Below, piece by piece: positions 22,080 to 33,204 of a stretch of 64,000 nt of DNA. The notes under the pieces were generated by a model. That model saw nothing but the letters and a program-made list of their open reading frames with translations. It did no database searches and had not been told where the DNA came from. Every line of letters begins with the position of its first letter. Position 1 is the stretch's first letter. The position numbers and the translations under genes are program-made. This DNA comes from Chlorokybus atmophyticus (taxonomy: Eukaryota > Streptophyta > Chlorokybophyceae > Chlorokybales > Chlorokybaceae). The stretch lies in assembly GCA_009103225.1 (NCBI GenBank), contig RHPI01003389.1, forward strand, positions 447,968 through 511,967. Reading direction: 5' to 3'.

Positions 22080-22382
22080 TGTTGAGATTTCATAGTAGCA
22101 ATAGTGCACACGCACTAGTGTGGCGCTAAGAAGTAAAGCAGAGTGGATCTTGCTGTATTGCAAATTATACAATGTCTTACGTAGGACACTAGTGAGTGCT
22201 CTTCAACATTAGTCAACCCTACTTAAAGTCAACACTAGTCAAAGGCAAAGTCAGCGGTCAAAGTAAAGAGTGAACGTTGACCATAGTGGACTATAACTGC
22301 CATAACGGCAGTTGAACGTAAAGATCAAGGTGAAGATGATTGGAGAAGTTTAGCTAAGGCGCCTAGCCAAGTACCTTTAACA
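22080..22382 (-). repeat. 5' LTR of copia element C
   Basis: Plus-strand ends TGTTGAGATTTCATAG and GTACCTTTAACA; 303 bp, homologous to 15493-15791 and, reversed, to 1399-1749. Confidence 0.82.
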
Positions 22383-24260
22383 CACTGCCCCCTTTGCGCA
22401 TGATGTAGTACACATTGCGGGTATCGCCATAGCGCAGCACAGTCCGCCCGTTTAGCTCCGCTTTTACAGTGAGCAGTGTTCGCTCAAGGCTAGAAAGCTC
22501 ACGGTATGTTGATGAAGTTAGGCACTTCTCATGTGTAAATGTGCCTTTTGCTATTGAGGCAGCCATGCCATGGCGCACTAGTCCCCAACCAGTGCCGCTA
22601 GCGTTCACGAACTGCACGTGTCATGTTCGGCTGTACGATAGGCCCGATGGGCGCCACATTGAGCTCCTCAGAATGGTCATGCATCCACGTGAGCTCGTAG
22701 TTTGCGCCTTGCACAGTACCGTGTGTCAACTCCACGAGCGGCGCATCCCAAGCGGTGTGTATGTCAAATCATAAGTTTGACGGCAGGGCCCAACACCATG
22801 AACATGAAGTGTATTTTGCCTTGGATGCGGGCCAGCAACTTCACTGGCACATGGCGCCTATCACCAAATTCGCGGTGCAGATTTTGGAGTAGACCATCTC
22901 GCTTCTTTATAGGAACACATACCACACCAGCGGGTGTATCCCATGCAAAGCAAGGAAGATGATGACTTCACGTAGCACAATTTGTGCCTTGGTGTTAATC
23001 ACCAACCTGCACCATAATGCATCCGCTTTCACCACAACCAGGGTGGAGGCATGCTCAGCCTTTGAGCGAGCAGCAAACATGAAGTTGTCAATGTATGGCA
23101 ATATGCGGATGCTTTGTACACGCCGATGGTGCACTAGTTGCTTCATCACCTTGGTGAATACGAAGCAAGCTATGCTAAACCCAATGGCAATGAGCAAACG
23201 TTGTACATGTTGCAAGCGAATGTGAAAACCAAGTAGCCCAAGAAGGCGGGGTGTATGTCTACATGATGGCATCCGGACTTTAAGTTTGTGGAGAACAACC
23301 AATTGTCGGGCTGCAGCAAGTCTGAGATAGTGCGCACATCCTCATACTTGACCGGTGTGTTAACCAAGTAGGAGTTGACATAGCGCAAGTCCATGATGAG
23401 GCGCAGCTTGCGGCCATCATCGACCACATTGAGTGGGCTCACCACAAGGGGGTGTAACAGTCGTGGCCAAGTTTCATGATTTTAGGCCCATTTACTTTTG
23501 TTGGCCCATTAATCGAGCACCACCTTTTCATAACTTAAATTGGATATCGGCGAGTTGCGAGTTTGCCGCAAAGATCAACATGCTAGCAACCCCTGCTAAC
23601 CACCACAAAGCTTGCACACAAGAAACTAGGGAGCTAAAGGTTGTTTTGCACATAGTGAAATGTCTCTTTTATACCTACCGATCTTCACACTATCTAGACG
23701 ATTCTAGCGCTAGACGGAACTGGAGGCTAAAATATTCTTGCAGAATCTTGTAGTACACTTCTAGACCTTTCCTACACACGAAGGATCTCCTCATTTGGTG
23801 CCCATATAATTAAGTTATATTCTTTGGCGCCAGGCCCTTTCAGAAATCTGGTCGAGCCCTTCGACTCGACTGGCCCTCCGTTTTCTGGCACCTTCCGGAC
23901 TGGTCCTGTGCCCCGCTCGATATCTGCGGCAAACTCACACAACTCTGACATCCGTCATAAGTCATGAAAACATGGTGCTCGATAAATGGGCCAACAAAGG
24001 TCTTACAACTTGGCCTCGACTGCTATAGGGAGGGGGTGGTTTACACTCTTTTGCGGTCCCACTATGCACTAGGGTTGCGATTGCAGCCGCAGTGAAGTCC
24101 GCAAACTCATATACACCCTTTATAATTGATGAATGCCCATTCCTGGGGTGGGGCAGCTGCCCAAGGTAGCTTGTACCCATACTTCTCTCAGGACAGGACC
24201 ATAGTAGACGAGCAAAATTGTTGCCATGCTGGCAGGGCATCTCGTAGTCAATGCCGCATG
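22383..24260 (-). pseudogene. DIRS-like reverse transcriptase and RNase H
   Basis: The minus strand encodes an RT N-terminal part (VYEFADFTAAAIATLVHSGT, 24120-24040), then after a TIR-element insertion LVVSPLNVVDDGRKLRLIMD, RYVNSYLVNTPVKYEDVRTI, LFSTNLKSGCHHVDIHPAF (first catalytic position reads Asn) and PYIDNFMFA (the DD box reads DN). The RNase H is SGTGWGL...YRELSSLERTLLTV, then NVYYIMRKGGS at 22383, continuing at 15492. DIRS-type RT is identified by the LDLRYxN and KYEDxxT motifs. Both changes at catalytic Asp positions and the frame breaks mean it is inactive. Confidence 0.75.
23458..24022. mobile_element. TIR element (MITE-like), 565 bp
   Basis: The ends are long inverted repeats of about 90-110 bp with small indels: left CAGTCGTGGCCAAGTT..., GTTGGCCCATTAATCGAGCA; right, reversed, CAGTCGAGGCCAAGTT..., GTTGGCCCATTTATCGAGCA. 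The middle encodes nothing. It splits the DIRS-like RT frame between PPPYS and PLVVSPLNVV, so it is an insertion. No clear target duplication is visible, so I leave the superfamily open. Confidence 0.72.
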
Positions 24261-24790
24261 TAAGGCCCTTTCACAACCAAGTTGCTAGGTGCTCGTACAA
24301 ACTCCTGGTGTTTCATTCAGTCCTCCACCAACTCCAACTCAATTGATGCATAGTCAAGTGCCACAGTGCCCGCTGCCTCCATTTCTGCCCCTCATATGTG
24401 CAACAAGTGAGTGCATGCCTTTCCCATGTAGTCACGGTCATAACTCTTGCAAACGATTGAAACGTGTAAGGTGTGAAATAAAGCGTCTCTCAGCGCTCAT
24501 ACTGAGGAACGGGTTTACATAGTAGCCACTTGCGTTTGACCTCAAACGAAAGTTATGAGCCCAATAATGTGCAACCAAAGTAAACCGTGTTTAAATATCA
24601 CGTTCTTTGGCTCTTCGTGAGCGTTACTGTGTCATACTGATGCCCTCAAAAGTTTCATTGCATTCGAGGGCTATGTATGACCTCAAAACGCAATTACATG
24701 CAATATACGCGCACAAGTGTACATCTATTAGGCTGTCACGACACAGCTACGGGGCTGCTACGAGAGCTAATGGCTCTCACGCCTGCAGGC

Positions 24791-26793
24791 TCACGGCAAT
24801 GGGCACGCAGGTGCCCGGGCTTCCATTAATTGTAGCAGGTGCGGATATACCGCCCCTAGTTGAAGCTGCTTGGGACCGCATATGAGCAGTCTTATAGCTC
24901 GTGTTCCCCGCACCAGATGCGTATGACCTTGAGTAGCCAGGGGGATACTGGCCCCGGCCCTTGTTAGCGTGGTAGGCTGATTTGGCCTTGGGCGTGGGCT
25001 GCGCGACGCTACGACCTTCAACGCCTTTTCAAGGCGCTTTGCCTTAGCATCATCTACTGCGAGGGGGTTGCGCACCAGCTCGTCCACAACTTCCCAATTA
25101 TGCTTGTTGACCACTTCCACGTAGTGCAACTGGTTACATACCTCATCCAATGATGCGCCCAGAGCACTTATAAGCAACACGGGTTGCATGATCACACAGG
25201 CTCAAAGCCACCGGGTTCAGCGCCAAGCGCACCCCCAACTCATTAACCACCCATATCATGTGCATATGCGCATGCAGATGCAGATGTTGTGCCAAGTTGT
25301 GCTCATTCTCTTGGTGGGTAGTCAAAATGTGAATACAGGGGTGAACATGCAATGGTGTTAAGTGCGGGCCCCTCCTTTGGACATGGGGGGAGGAGGGATG
25401 CAGGACACATGTAGCTAATGGAATGAGGGTGTAGCTATACAGCCTGGCGCCTTGATAAGGCCCATAATGCACGCATGTGCAAGCGTGCGTGCACGAAGTC
25501 CGCACCCACAGAATCCTGTGCCTACATGCGCGTGTATATGGCGGTGCTCGACAATAAATGTGTCATAGCCCACTCGACCACAAAAGACTTGGTGCTTTTA
25601 TGGTCGATTTGTGGTTGTATAATGTACCTTCTCGTTACATTCCCCCCCACTTAAGAACGCTGACGTCCTTGGCAGCTAGCTCCCATCAGCTGGGGAATTA
25701 TCCCAGGGGTTTGCTAGGGTCGGCCACCAGCCCCAACGGCAAGGACCGGCTAAATTAGGCCCATACCGGTCAGCGCGCATAGCGCGCCGCTGCCGGCCCC
25801 ACAGGTCGCATCGCGATAGGCAGGTCGCGTCCTGCCGCGCCAACTGAAGTGGTCAATTTGACGCGACTGCCATTAGGCAAGTCGCGACCCATCAATGATG
25901 GCATTTATGAAGTGACCATTTATGATGTTACTGGATCGAGAAACAACGACTGCGGAAGCAAGGCAGGAATTGAACCCGGGTCGTCAGCTCCGATGACCAA
26001 TGTCACACTGTGACGGTCACAAGCCACTCGACCATAAAAGACTTGGTGCTTTTATGGTCGATTTGTTGTTAATAAATGTACCTTCCCGTTACAGATTGAG
26101 TCCACCTTCCATGTTCTCTTTGCGGCCTTTAGGGAAGTGAGGGTCCTCGGCAAGGTGCGTGAGCACTCGATCGAAGAAGGATGCCGCCGAGCCGAGATGA
26201 GCCGCCACCTCGAGGTGTTGACGAGCCCACGTCTTCAAGTTCGCCTTCCAAGGGGTAACGGGCTCGCTGAAGCGGGTGGCCATGGTCGCCACTCAAATGT
26301 TGGGGTTGGTGGAGTCGCCGTTGCGACGAAGGATGCTCACAAGTAGGGGGCGAGTGGGCTCGTCGGCGACGGTCTCGTAGCGGATGGCCGGCGCTTTTCC
26401 ACGCTTTAAGCGAATGTTCTCCGCCTCCAACACCTCCAACCTCCTCGCCATGTCCTTCGCGGACATTATAAACGGGGTGGTAGAGTGGCTTGGACCTGGA
26501 GCCCGCTTTTGGCGCTTTAGGCGAAAGTCCTCATCCGACTCCTCGTCTTCGCCTCCACCACCACCCTCCTTATCCACCTCCTCTTCTCTCCCACCGCCGG
26601 GGGGTTGCATTTCTCCCTCCTCTCTTTCCTTCCTTCCCTCCTCTACCTTGCGACGCGGACTTTTAGCCCGCAACAAGCGATTGGCGGCTAGCAATCCCGC
26701 CGCGGCCATGGCCACCACCTCCTCTCCATCATCTTGGGCATTCGCTTGTGACCGTGTGATCATTGTGGAGGGCCGCCTCCGTCCAAACCACAC
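24791..26793 (-). pseudogene. DIRS-like ORF1 (gag-like), split by a TRIM
   Basis: N-terminal frame 26793-26293 has TRSQANAQDDGEEV, an acidic and basic low-complexity stretch, and SAKDMARRLEVLEAENIRLK, a likely short coiled coil. 26292-26094 continues with ATRFSEPVTPWKANLKTWAR. After the TRIM, 25505-24791 carries HNLAQHLHLHAHMHM, VVDELVRNPLAVDDAKAKRL and a knuckle of form RTCYN-stop-WKPGHLRAHC at about 24840-24800, in which the second Cys position is disrupted. The plus-strand paralogue is 11280-13440. Confidence 0.65.
25561..26093 (-). mobile_element. TRIM (miniature LTR element), 533 bp
   Basis: Two short direct repeats, 26001-26093 (93 bp) and 25561-25639 (79 bp, about 14 bases missing), both read TGTAACG...TGACA on the minus strand. 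Next to the 5' one is a primer-binding-like TTGGTCATCGGAGC, close to the gypsy site TTGGTATCGGAGC. Next to the 3' one is a purine tract (GTGGGGGGGAA). The interior of about 360 bp has no coding frame. The insertion lies in the DIRS-like ORF1. Flanks CAATC and CATTT look like a diverged 5-bp duplication when compared with the intact site near 12660. Confidence 0.65.
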
Positions 26794-27104
26794 TCGCCAC
26801 CAACGCCAAGGATGGCGCCGTTGTGCTTGGGTTTCAAGCGACTAGATAAGGAGCTTGTGACTAACAACTCACTATAGTGACGCTTGTGCCCTCAAGTGCC
26901 TGGGGGCACAGGAGTCTCATAACTCATCAACGAGTTCTTGTTCATGGGCGCGCATTTCATGTGCTTTATAAACTCATATGACTCACACATGTGGAGTGCA
27001 GTCGCTGAGCGGGGGTTGATCCCACACATCCGGCTTGCGTTGACCAAGTGATCCATCTACTGCAACACGGTTGTTGCAAGTGGGGAGGAATGTCTGGCAT
27101 ATGT

Positions 27105-27147
27105 ACACACGCACACGCACACGCACACGCACACACACACACACACA
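27105..27147. repeat. CA-rich microsatellite
   Basis: ACAC with interspersed GC dinucleotides (ACACGC units, then an unbroken AC run), 43 bp. Confidence 0.9.
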
Positions 27148-27149
27148 TA

Positions 27150-29990
27150 TGTAACTGTCATTCTTTGATTCGTGCTATATTAGCATTTAGGGTCAAAGTA
27201 AGACATCCAGCTCATAAGCATGCGCAGTGCTTGTGGGGTATGCATTCATGTGGTCCGCTCTCAAGCATATGACAGCCGCGGCCTTCGGTATGATAGACTA
27301 CATAAGGCATTCATAAAGGCTAGCACAGAGCTGGTTAATGCATATGGCCTGCGAGCCTTGGGTTTTGAATAGTTGATTGCCACAGGAAGTGGTAGCTGCG
27401 GAATAGTGAGCCAAGTTGGCAAACAATATGATATGCACTGTGGTGGTGCAATTTACCACTGATATGACGGTCGCAAGGCAAATAGCGCCTGTGGGCAATA
27501 TGCAAGTACATATCATAAATGATTTACCAGGGGCGCCGAAGTTTGTTTCCGCGGTAGATTGTGGTTCCTATGGGAACCCGAGGTGTTTGATACTCCTGAG
27601 GTGGAGCTTGTTGGTTACGATATCGGGGCAAGGTCAACATGGTAACAGGGCATATGTGGCCTTGGACATCTTGTGTGCCATGTCGGAAGAGCATCACACG
27701 GTTAAGTTGCACTCGTGAGTTGGGATTATGACATCAGTGTGTGTTTGCGAGACGGCCAATCGTGCGTAGGGTGCCTGGTGGTTAGTTGTTGAAGGGGCTC
27801 TCCCCCTTATCCCTTGTGGGTTATGGTATTGTGGTGTTGTGCACATGGGTGCATTGGGCGTGTGTGTGTCTGAGGCTGCAGCTGAGTGGAGAGGCCATCG
27901 GTCATCCTCTCATTTTCCCTTAGTACTGAGCTGCACTTTTCCCTGTGACGTGCTGCACTGGTGGACTGGTGGAACTTCCTTGTGTAAGTCTTGGGTGCTT
28001 GTGCACAAGTTCGCCAAGCACACCAGCATGTAAGTGTACGTGGATGGTATCGTTACAACCGCCGTCTCATTACCACCGCCGCTGTCGGAGACGGGGGATT
28101 AGCAATAACCACAACCATGCCAGACCGCAAAAATGATGTATAGGAGCGCGGCTTAATGAACATGATAGCTGTCTCGCCTATAAGCTGGCGAAAGTCACTG
28201 TTTGTTGCTTATTATCAAGGTAAAACTGGTTGTGTGCTACTCATGTGGACCATGTGGTTCATGTAGCCTCATTGCTTATCAAGCCATGTATTGCTTGGTA
28301 GGTTGTGCACCACATAGACACGTCCTTTTCTTAAGATTGTAGATACTGTACCACACAAGGCATTGATATGTGCTAGCGCAGAGCTGATCGATGTCGATAG
28401 TAATCTTAAAAGCTTTGTCATTGTGTGTTGTGACAATGGCTGCCATCTGCAGTGATCCTCGAGCAGCTGTAAGTTGTTACCGGTTGTTAACGTTCATTTA
28501 ACGTTGTCTGCCATCACGAGTCTGCTCTAAGCATTAAAAAGCCATTCATGGCATCCTGTATGATCATGTATTAGATACGCCGAGGTTGATGTCATGTGAT
28601 GAGATATCTTTTATGGTGGACATGCAGCTTTGGAACTGCACCTTGAGCCTGTGTTTATGTTTTTGAATGAGAATATTGAGTCGCTATGTGGGATATTTCA
28701 TGTGACAGGGTTGGCACACAGTGACAAGGTCTTATTGGCCTTGATCATCATCATCATTATGTCAGTCCGGGAGGACATCAAGTGAGTGCATAAGCTTGTG
28801 TAAGCCTGAAGTGGGCCCCACCATGATGCGGCATCATGGTATGCACAGCTGAAGAGCCACTTCCGTGCAGGATGCCTGGCTTAGAGCTAATTAAGAGGCC
28901 CTCCCCCTTACCATCCTTCAAAGGGGGTTGTGTGATTGTATGTGCATTGTGAGTACTTAGCGAGGGAAGGTGTTTCTACTGTGGGCATCCTCTTCCGCCT
29001 TGATGTGGTGCTTCTGGGTTGCTCCCGTGGTGTTACGGCCTCTGTCTCACGTGGTACTTAGCACACAAGGTGTATTCATGGACTTCCTCATAGCTGAAGT
29101 TGTAAGTTATAAGTCCTGGTGCTTGTGCGTAAGTGTGTGGTGTGCACAAGCAAGTAAATGTGGATTGACATGTTCAAGTAATGTTATGGTTTGCATGAAA
29201 GGGTATGGAGCGTTACTTCATATTGAAAAGCTAATGTGGTGAGATGAGAACATAACACAATTGATTTTAAGTTAACTTTGAGTTGATTCTATCAACCACA
29301 TTGAGCTTTAGCATAGACCGGATCATTATGCAGAATAGGTTTTTAACAAAATCATAATCACTCTATAACGCAATTAACATTTGCGTCATGAAAGAAAATG
29401 ATGTCATAAGAATCATGCATAATTAACTCGATCAAGAGATTCGTGAGTGAGCATCTAAAAGTAATGTCTATCAATTGACGAGCGAGCATAAAATAGAAAA
29501 CAAACACATGGTTTCTTGCAGACCGTGCTTACGACAGCGCATTATGTTGGTTTACGATAGCCACATTTTCTTAGTACCTGTAACCGAGCTAGTTAATCGG
29601 GATAGTAACTAAACTGCAAGTGGCGCGCATTATTCCAATACCATTGATGGAACCCCAATTTTTTAACATTAATTGTCTCCTCTCAGATAATTGCAAGCAC
29701 ATGATGCAACTATTGTCACCTCCGCCGATAGATGTTCTCCATCAAACTCATAACTAGGCAAGCAACGACCTGCAATGTTGATATGCGCCGCATATTGTGT
29801 TCGCTAAACGTGACTTGCAAACTACCCTTGATCTACCCTGCATTGTGCAGACTGCGCAACCAAGTAGTTGCAGATGATCCGTTATTGCAATACATTGCGC
29901 ACCCATGGATGCGCTCGGGGAAGTCAGCAATATGTGTGTTCAGGTCATCTTTGCGCACCGCTCTGGTTCGGCATGTCAACATGTTGTCGG
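27150..29990. other. Unassigned stretch between transposon nest and genes
   Basis: Only short open frames occur (longest about 100 codons at 27416-27718), none with a motif I can name on either strand. There is no LTR match to the families above. It may hold diverged transposon remains or regulatory sequence. Confidence 0.5.
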
Positions 29991-30007
29991 ATCAGATCTC
30001 TGCACAC

Positions 30008-31622
30008 TCAAGCATCGTCGTAGTCCTCGCGTCCTGAACGCAGCTCTTGCTTGGGGCTATACAGCTTTGCCCACACGTTGTCCGTGAAGAGGTCATCGTC
30101 GTCGTCGTCATCCACCTCATCGTCAGTACGTTCCTTCCAATCCTCATTCATGCCGCCAATGACCAGCTGCTTGATGCCCACATGGCTGCGCAGTGTGCAT
30201 TAGTCAGGCAGGCAGCGCCTTCATTAGCAACAACAGCGTTGGCTGCGAAAGGGGGAGTGTTGTAGCTGCTCATCAACATCCTGCCAATGCCACTGCAATA
30301 GAGGATTACTTACTTAACACTGAAGGTGGTCAAGCTGTTGATCAGAACGTCCAGCCCGAATGTATCACCAGTGCCAAGGTCGAACCTGGATGTGTTGATG
30401 CACGAATGCAATGCTCAATCCATACGTCTTGGTCTGCAGCCGCAAGCAATATCACTCACTCACTCACCAACATCTGCCCCAATTGTCTTTGTACTCGAAG
30501 GATGCCATGTTGTGAAACCATGCCGGCTCTGCCGCACGCAGTGTTTGCGAGATGCAGTCAGTCAGTTGCAAACATTTGCGTTGATCATCTTCAACAGCGT
30601 TGTGTCATGCATCTGCAAGGCACCACCTGTATTTGACGCCGAAACGTGGTCATACTCCATGTAGCTGATGTCCCCAGCACCGTCTTGCACCTGCCATCAC
30701 CGGCGCGTCAACACACGTCATTGATGGGTGTGCCGCGCGCCATGCCATGCCTTACCTGCAAGTTGTCCGCATTGTACCCGCCCAAGCGCCCAATGACAAA
30801 CCACGACTTGAACACCTGAGTTGGTGGCAAAGATGCTCGCTTGCTGCTTGCTAGCATAGATGTAGTGCCCAACACACTAGATATGCGGGCTGGGCTGTGC
30901 TTCCAAAGAACGCACGGTCATGCACGCGCGTGCCAAGTGTGACCGTACCTCTTCCAGCAACTCCTGCTCCTTTTCTGAAGGCCTGGTGAAGAACTCCAGC
31001 CATACGTACACGTCAAAAGGATCAAACCTGCATTGCCGCACACACACAAACAGCACCATTTGCATGCGGCCATCTGTGTGCCTCAGGCCAACGGAGGTCA
31101 TGCGAGCCCTGTGCGTGTTGCACGTGCACGTACTCTCGGAACGACACTTGCAGAGGGCCGCCGCTGATTCCAGAACCTAACCGCAAGTACTCTTCGCTAC
31201 GCTCATGAAACCGCTGCCGTATCTGCATGCGCACGCAGGATGATAAGCACTGATGCCTCAATGAGTCAAAACACGATTCTAAACTCAAACTGCACGAGCG
31301 TGCGTACCCGTTCTTCAATCTCGCGGGGATCGCCTTGCGTGCCGTTCATTATCTCCAACAGCTCCTCGTCCGACTTGGCGCCATCCTCCAGCACCCTGAC
31401 ACGAGCGCGCGCACAGTACAACAGCCACACCGAGTCGGTTGTTTGGTAGAAGAGGGAGCTCGCCAGCAGCAGACATGCACACGCCGCAGAGGCTGGATGC
31501 TATGCTGCTGGCACTGCACATGCTTACAAGTGCGTGGTTTTGCAGGTGGCCGCATCAACCACCAACGCAACATCATGCAACTTTACTTGATATGAAGTCC
31601 GTTGGCACACGGAAATGCTCAT
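30008..31622 (-). CDS. DUF3531-family protein (plastid/cyanobacterial type)
   Basis: A nine-exon minus-strand gene that no long open frame reveals. Exons: 31622-31528 (tentative), 31395-31308, 31222-31134, 31027-30949, 30815-30756, 30690-30627, 30528-30468, 30385-30314, 30185-30008; 261 residues, phases consistent throughout. Key stretches in order are IEERIRQRFHERSEEYL, FREFDPFDVYVWLEF, FKSWFVIGRLGGYNADNLQ, WFHNMASFEYKDNWGRCW, FDLGTGDTFGLDVLINSL and HVGIKQLVIGGMNEDW, then an Asp-rich acidic tail. These fit the DUF3531 family of cyanobacteria, algae and plants, whose function is not established as far as I know. The N terminus, where a transit peptide would lie, is uncertain, and the 5' side approaches an assembly gap. 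Confidence 0.78.
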
Positions 31623-31952
31623 GGCTATGGGTAAGTATTGTCATGTGAAGGCAAGGGGGGATGAGAGAAACGACACTAACAAAAAGCCTAATGTGATTTC
31701 ACGACGAAAGACTCAGCATCAGGACACGCGCGAACCGCTGCCGCATTTGCACAACGCTGCACTTGCCACAAAATAACACTTCACTTGCGTGCGCAGGGGG
31801 AGGGGGTGGGTGTTTTGTGATGCATGCATGTGCATGTGGAAACTGATGTTGTATGCAGCTGCCATACAATAGAGCGGCCTGCCTCTCCTGACAGCAAGGG
31901 GAGGGTGGATGAGGTAGCAGTCAAGAATGCACATTGGCCGAGTGGGGGGTGG

Positions 31953-32679
31953 NNNNNNNNNNNNNNNNNNNNNNNNNNNNNNNNNNNNNNNNNNNNNNNN
32001 NNNNNNNNNNNNNNNNNNNNNNNNNNNNNNNNNNNNNNNNNNNNNNNNNNNNNNNNNNNNNNNNNNNNNNNNNNNNNNNNNNNNNNNNNNNNNNNNNNNN
32101 NNNNNNNNNNNNNNNNNNNNNNNNNNNNNNNNNNNNNNNNNNNNNNNNNNNNNNNNNNNNNNNNNNNNNNNNNNNNNNNNNNNNNNNNNNNNNNNNNNNN
32201 NNNNNNNNNNNNNNNNNNNNNNNNNNNNNNNNNNNNNNNNNNNNNNNNNNNNNNNNNNNNNNNNNNNNNNNNNNNNNNNNNNNNNNNNNNNNNNNNNNNN
32301 NNNNNNNNNNNNNNNNNNNNNNNNNNNNNNNNNNNNNNNNNNNNNNNNNNNNNNNNNNNNNNNNNNNNNNNNNNNNNNNNNNNNNNNNNNNNNNNNNNNN
32401 NNNNNNNNNNNNNNNNNNNNNNNNNNNNNNNNNNNNNNNNNNNNNNNNNNNNNNNNNNNNNNNNNNNNNNNNNNNNNNNNNNNNNNNNNNNNNNNNNNNN
32501 NNNNNNNNNNNNNNNNNNNNNNNNNNNNNNNNNNNNNNNNNNNNNNNNNNNNNNNNNNNNNNNNNNNNNNNNNNNNNNNNNNNNNNNNNNNNNNNNNNNN
32601 NNNNNNNNNNNNNNNNNNNNNNNNNNNNNNNNNNNNNNNNNNNNNNNNNNNNNNNNNNNNNNNNNNNNNNNNNNNNNNN
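31953..32679. other. Assembly gap (727 N)
   Basis: Unbroken run of N. Apparent open frames crossing it are artefacts. Confidence 1.
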
Positions 32680-33204
32680 CCCCCTTGCTGGTTTTTGCTA
32701 CCTAACCTGCGGCCCTTGTAGGGCTGTGGTTAACCCCACAGCCAACCGCAAGCAGAGCGGGTGTTTCCTTGGTCGTCATGGCCGTCATCGTTGCATAGCA
32801 CTGCGCGTGCATGGCCACCCGGCTGTGTGTCCTATTGTGCTTTTGGGGTCGTAGAAACGACACATGTTCTCAGAGTGGCATGCTTCCCTAGTCAGGCCTC
32901 TGGTGGGCTGATGTATATTAGTGTTTGCTGCCGTGCGTGGCCTCTGTGGAGCGAAAGTATGTGTTTGAGTATGTGCTGCCATGTGGCGCGCAGTGTGGTG
33001 TGCATGCGCGGCATGTTGTAGTTGACGTATGTGCGTACCACAACCCTACCACACAAGATCGGCAACAGAGCAGTTGCAACACGAGTGTGTGTTTTGGTAT
33101 GTTGCTGCTCCGACTTGGCCTGGTGAACGACACAACCAGCATGCCTCTTTGCGTTGCGCTTGGTCGCATATGCACTTGCTCCCGTCACAGGAGGAGAGAA
33201 GGTT

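Larger units (their letters stand above)
15493..22382 (-). mobile_element. Copia-type retrotransposon, family C, carrying nested insertions
   Basis: Minus-orientation LTRs of family C (22080-22382 as 5' LTR, 15493-15791 as 3' LTR) enclose a gag-pol in copia order: gag, GAG-pre-integrase, integrase, reverse transcriptase, RNase H. The flanks TACTG (15488-15492) and CACTG (22383-22387) form a 5-bp target duplication with one mismatch. Across them the RNase H of the DIRS-like element rejoins (YYIMRKGGS, then AHLQHIASL). The element is interrupted at 18418-20802 by element B with a perfect GTCCC duplication. Its own coding sequence has many stops. Confidence 0.85.
13860..26990 (-). mobile_element. 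DIRS-like tyrosine-recombinase retroelement, heavily interrupted
   Basis: Reading the minus strand and skipping later insertions gives ORF1/gag (26990-24600), reverse transcriptase (24260-24023 and 23457-22620), RNase H (22617-22383, continuing at 15492-15360), a Cys/His-rich stretch (15340-15010) and a tyrosine recombinase (14830-13957). This gene order and the recombinase are the marks of the DIRS order, which integrates with a tyrosine recombinase instead of a DDE integrase and has no ordinary LTRs. The RNase H frame resumes on the far side of copia element C, which shows it is one element. All parts have stops and frame breaks. I could not define its terminal repeats. Confidence 0.75.

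Noticed and set aside
25960-26040. tRNA-like sequence (GGTTCAATTCC B-box-like and TGGTCGAGTGG A-box-like on the minus strand)
   Set aside because: No complete cloverleaf can be drawn. The stretch coincides with the LTR end, primer site and leader of the TRIM, which explains it better.
31824-32854. Open frames of about 300 codons
   Set aside because: They are produced by the run of N, which contains no stop codons.
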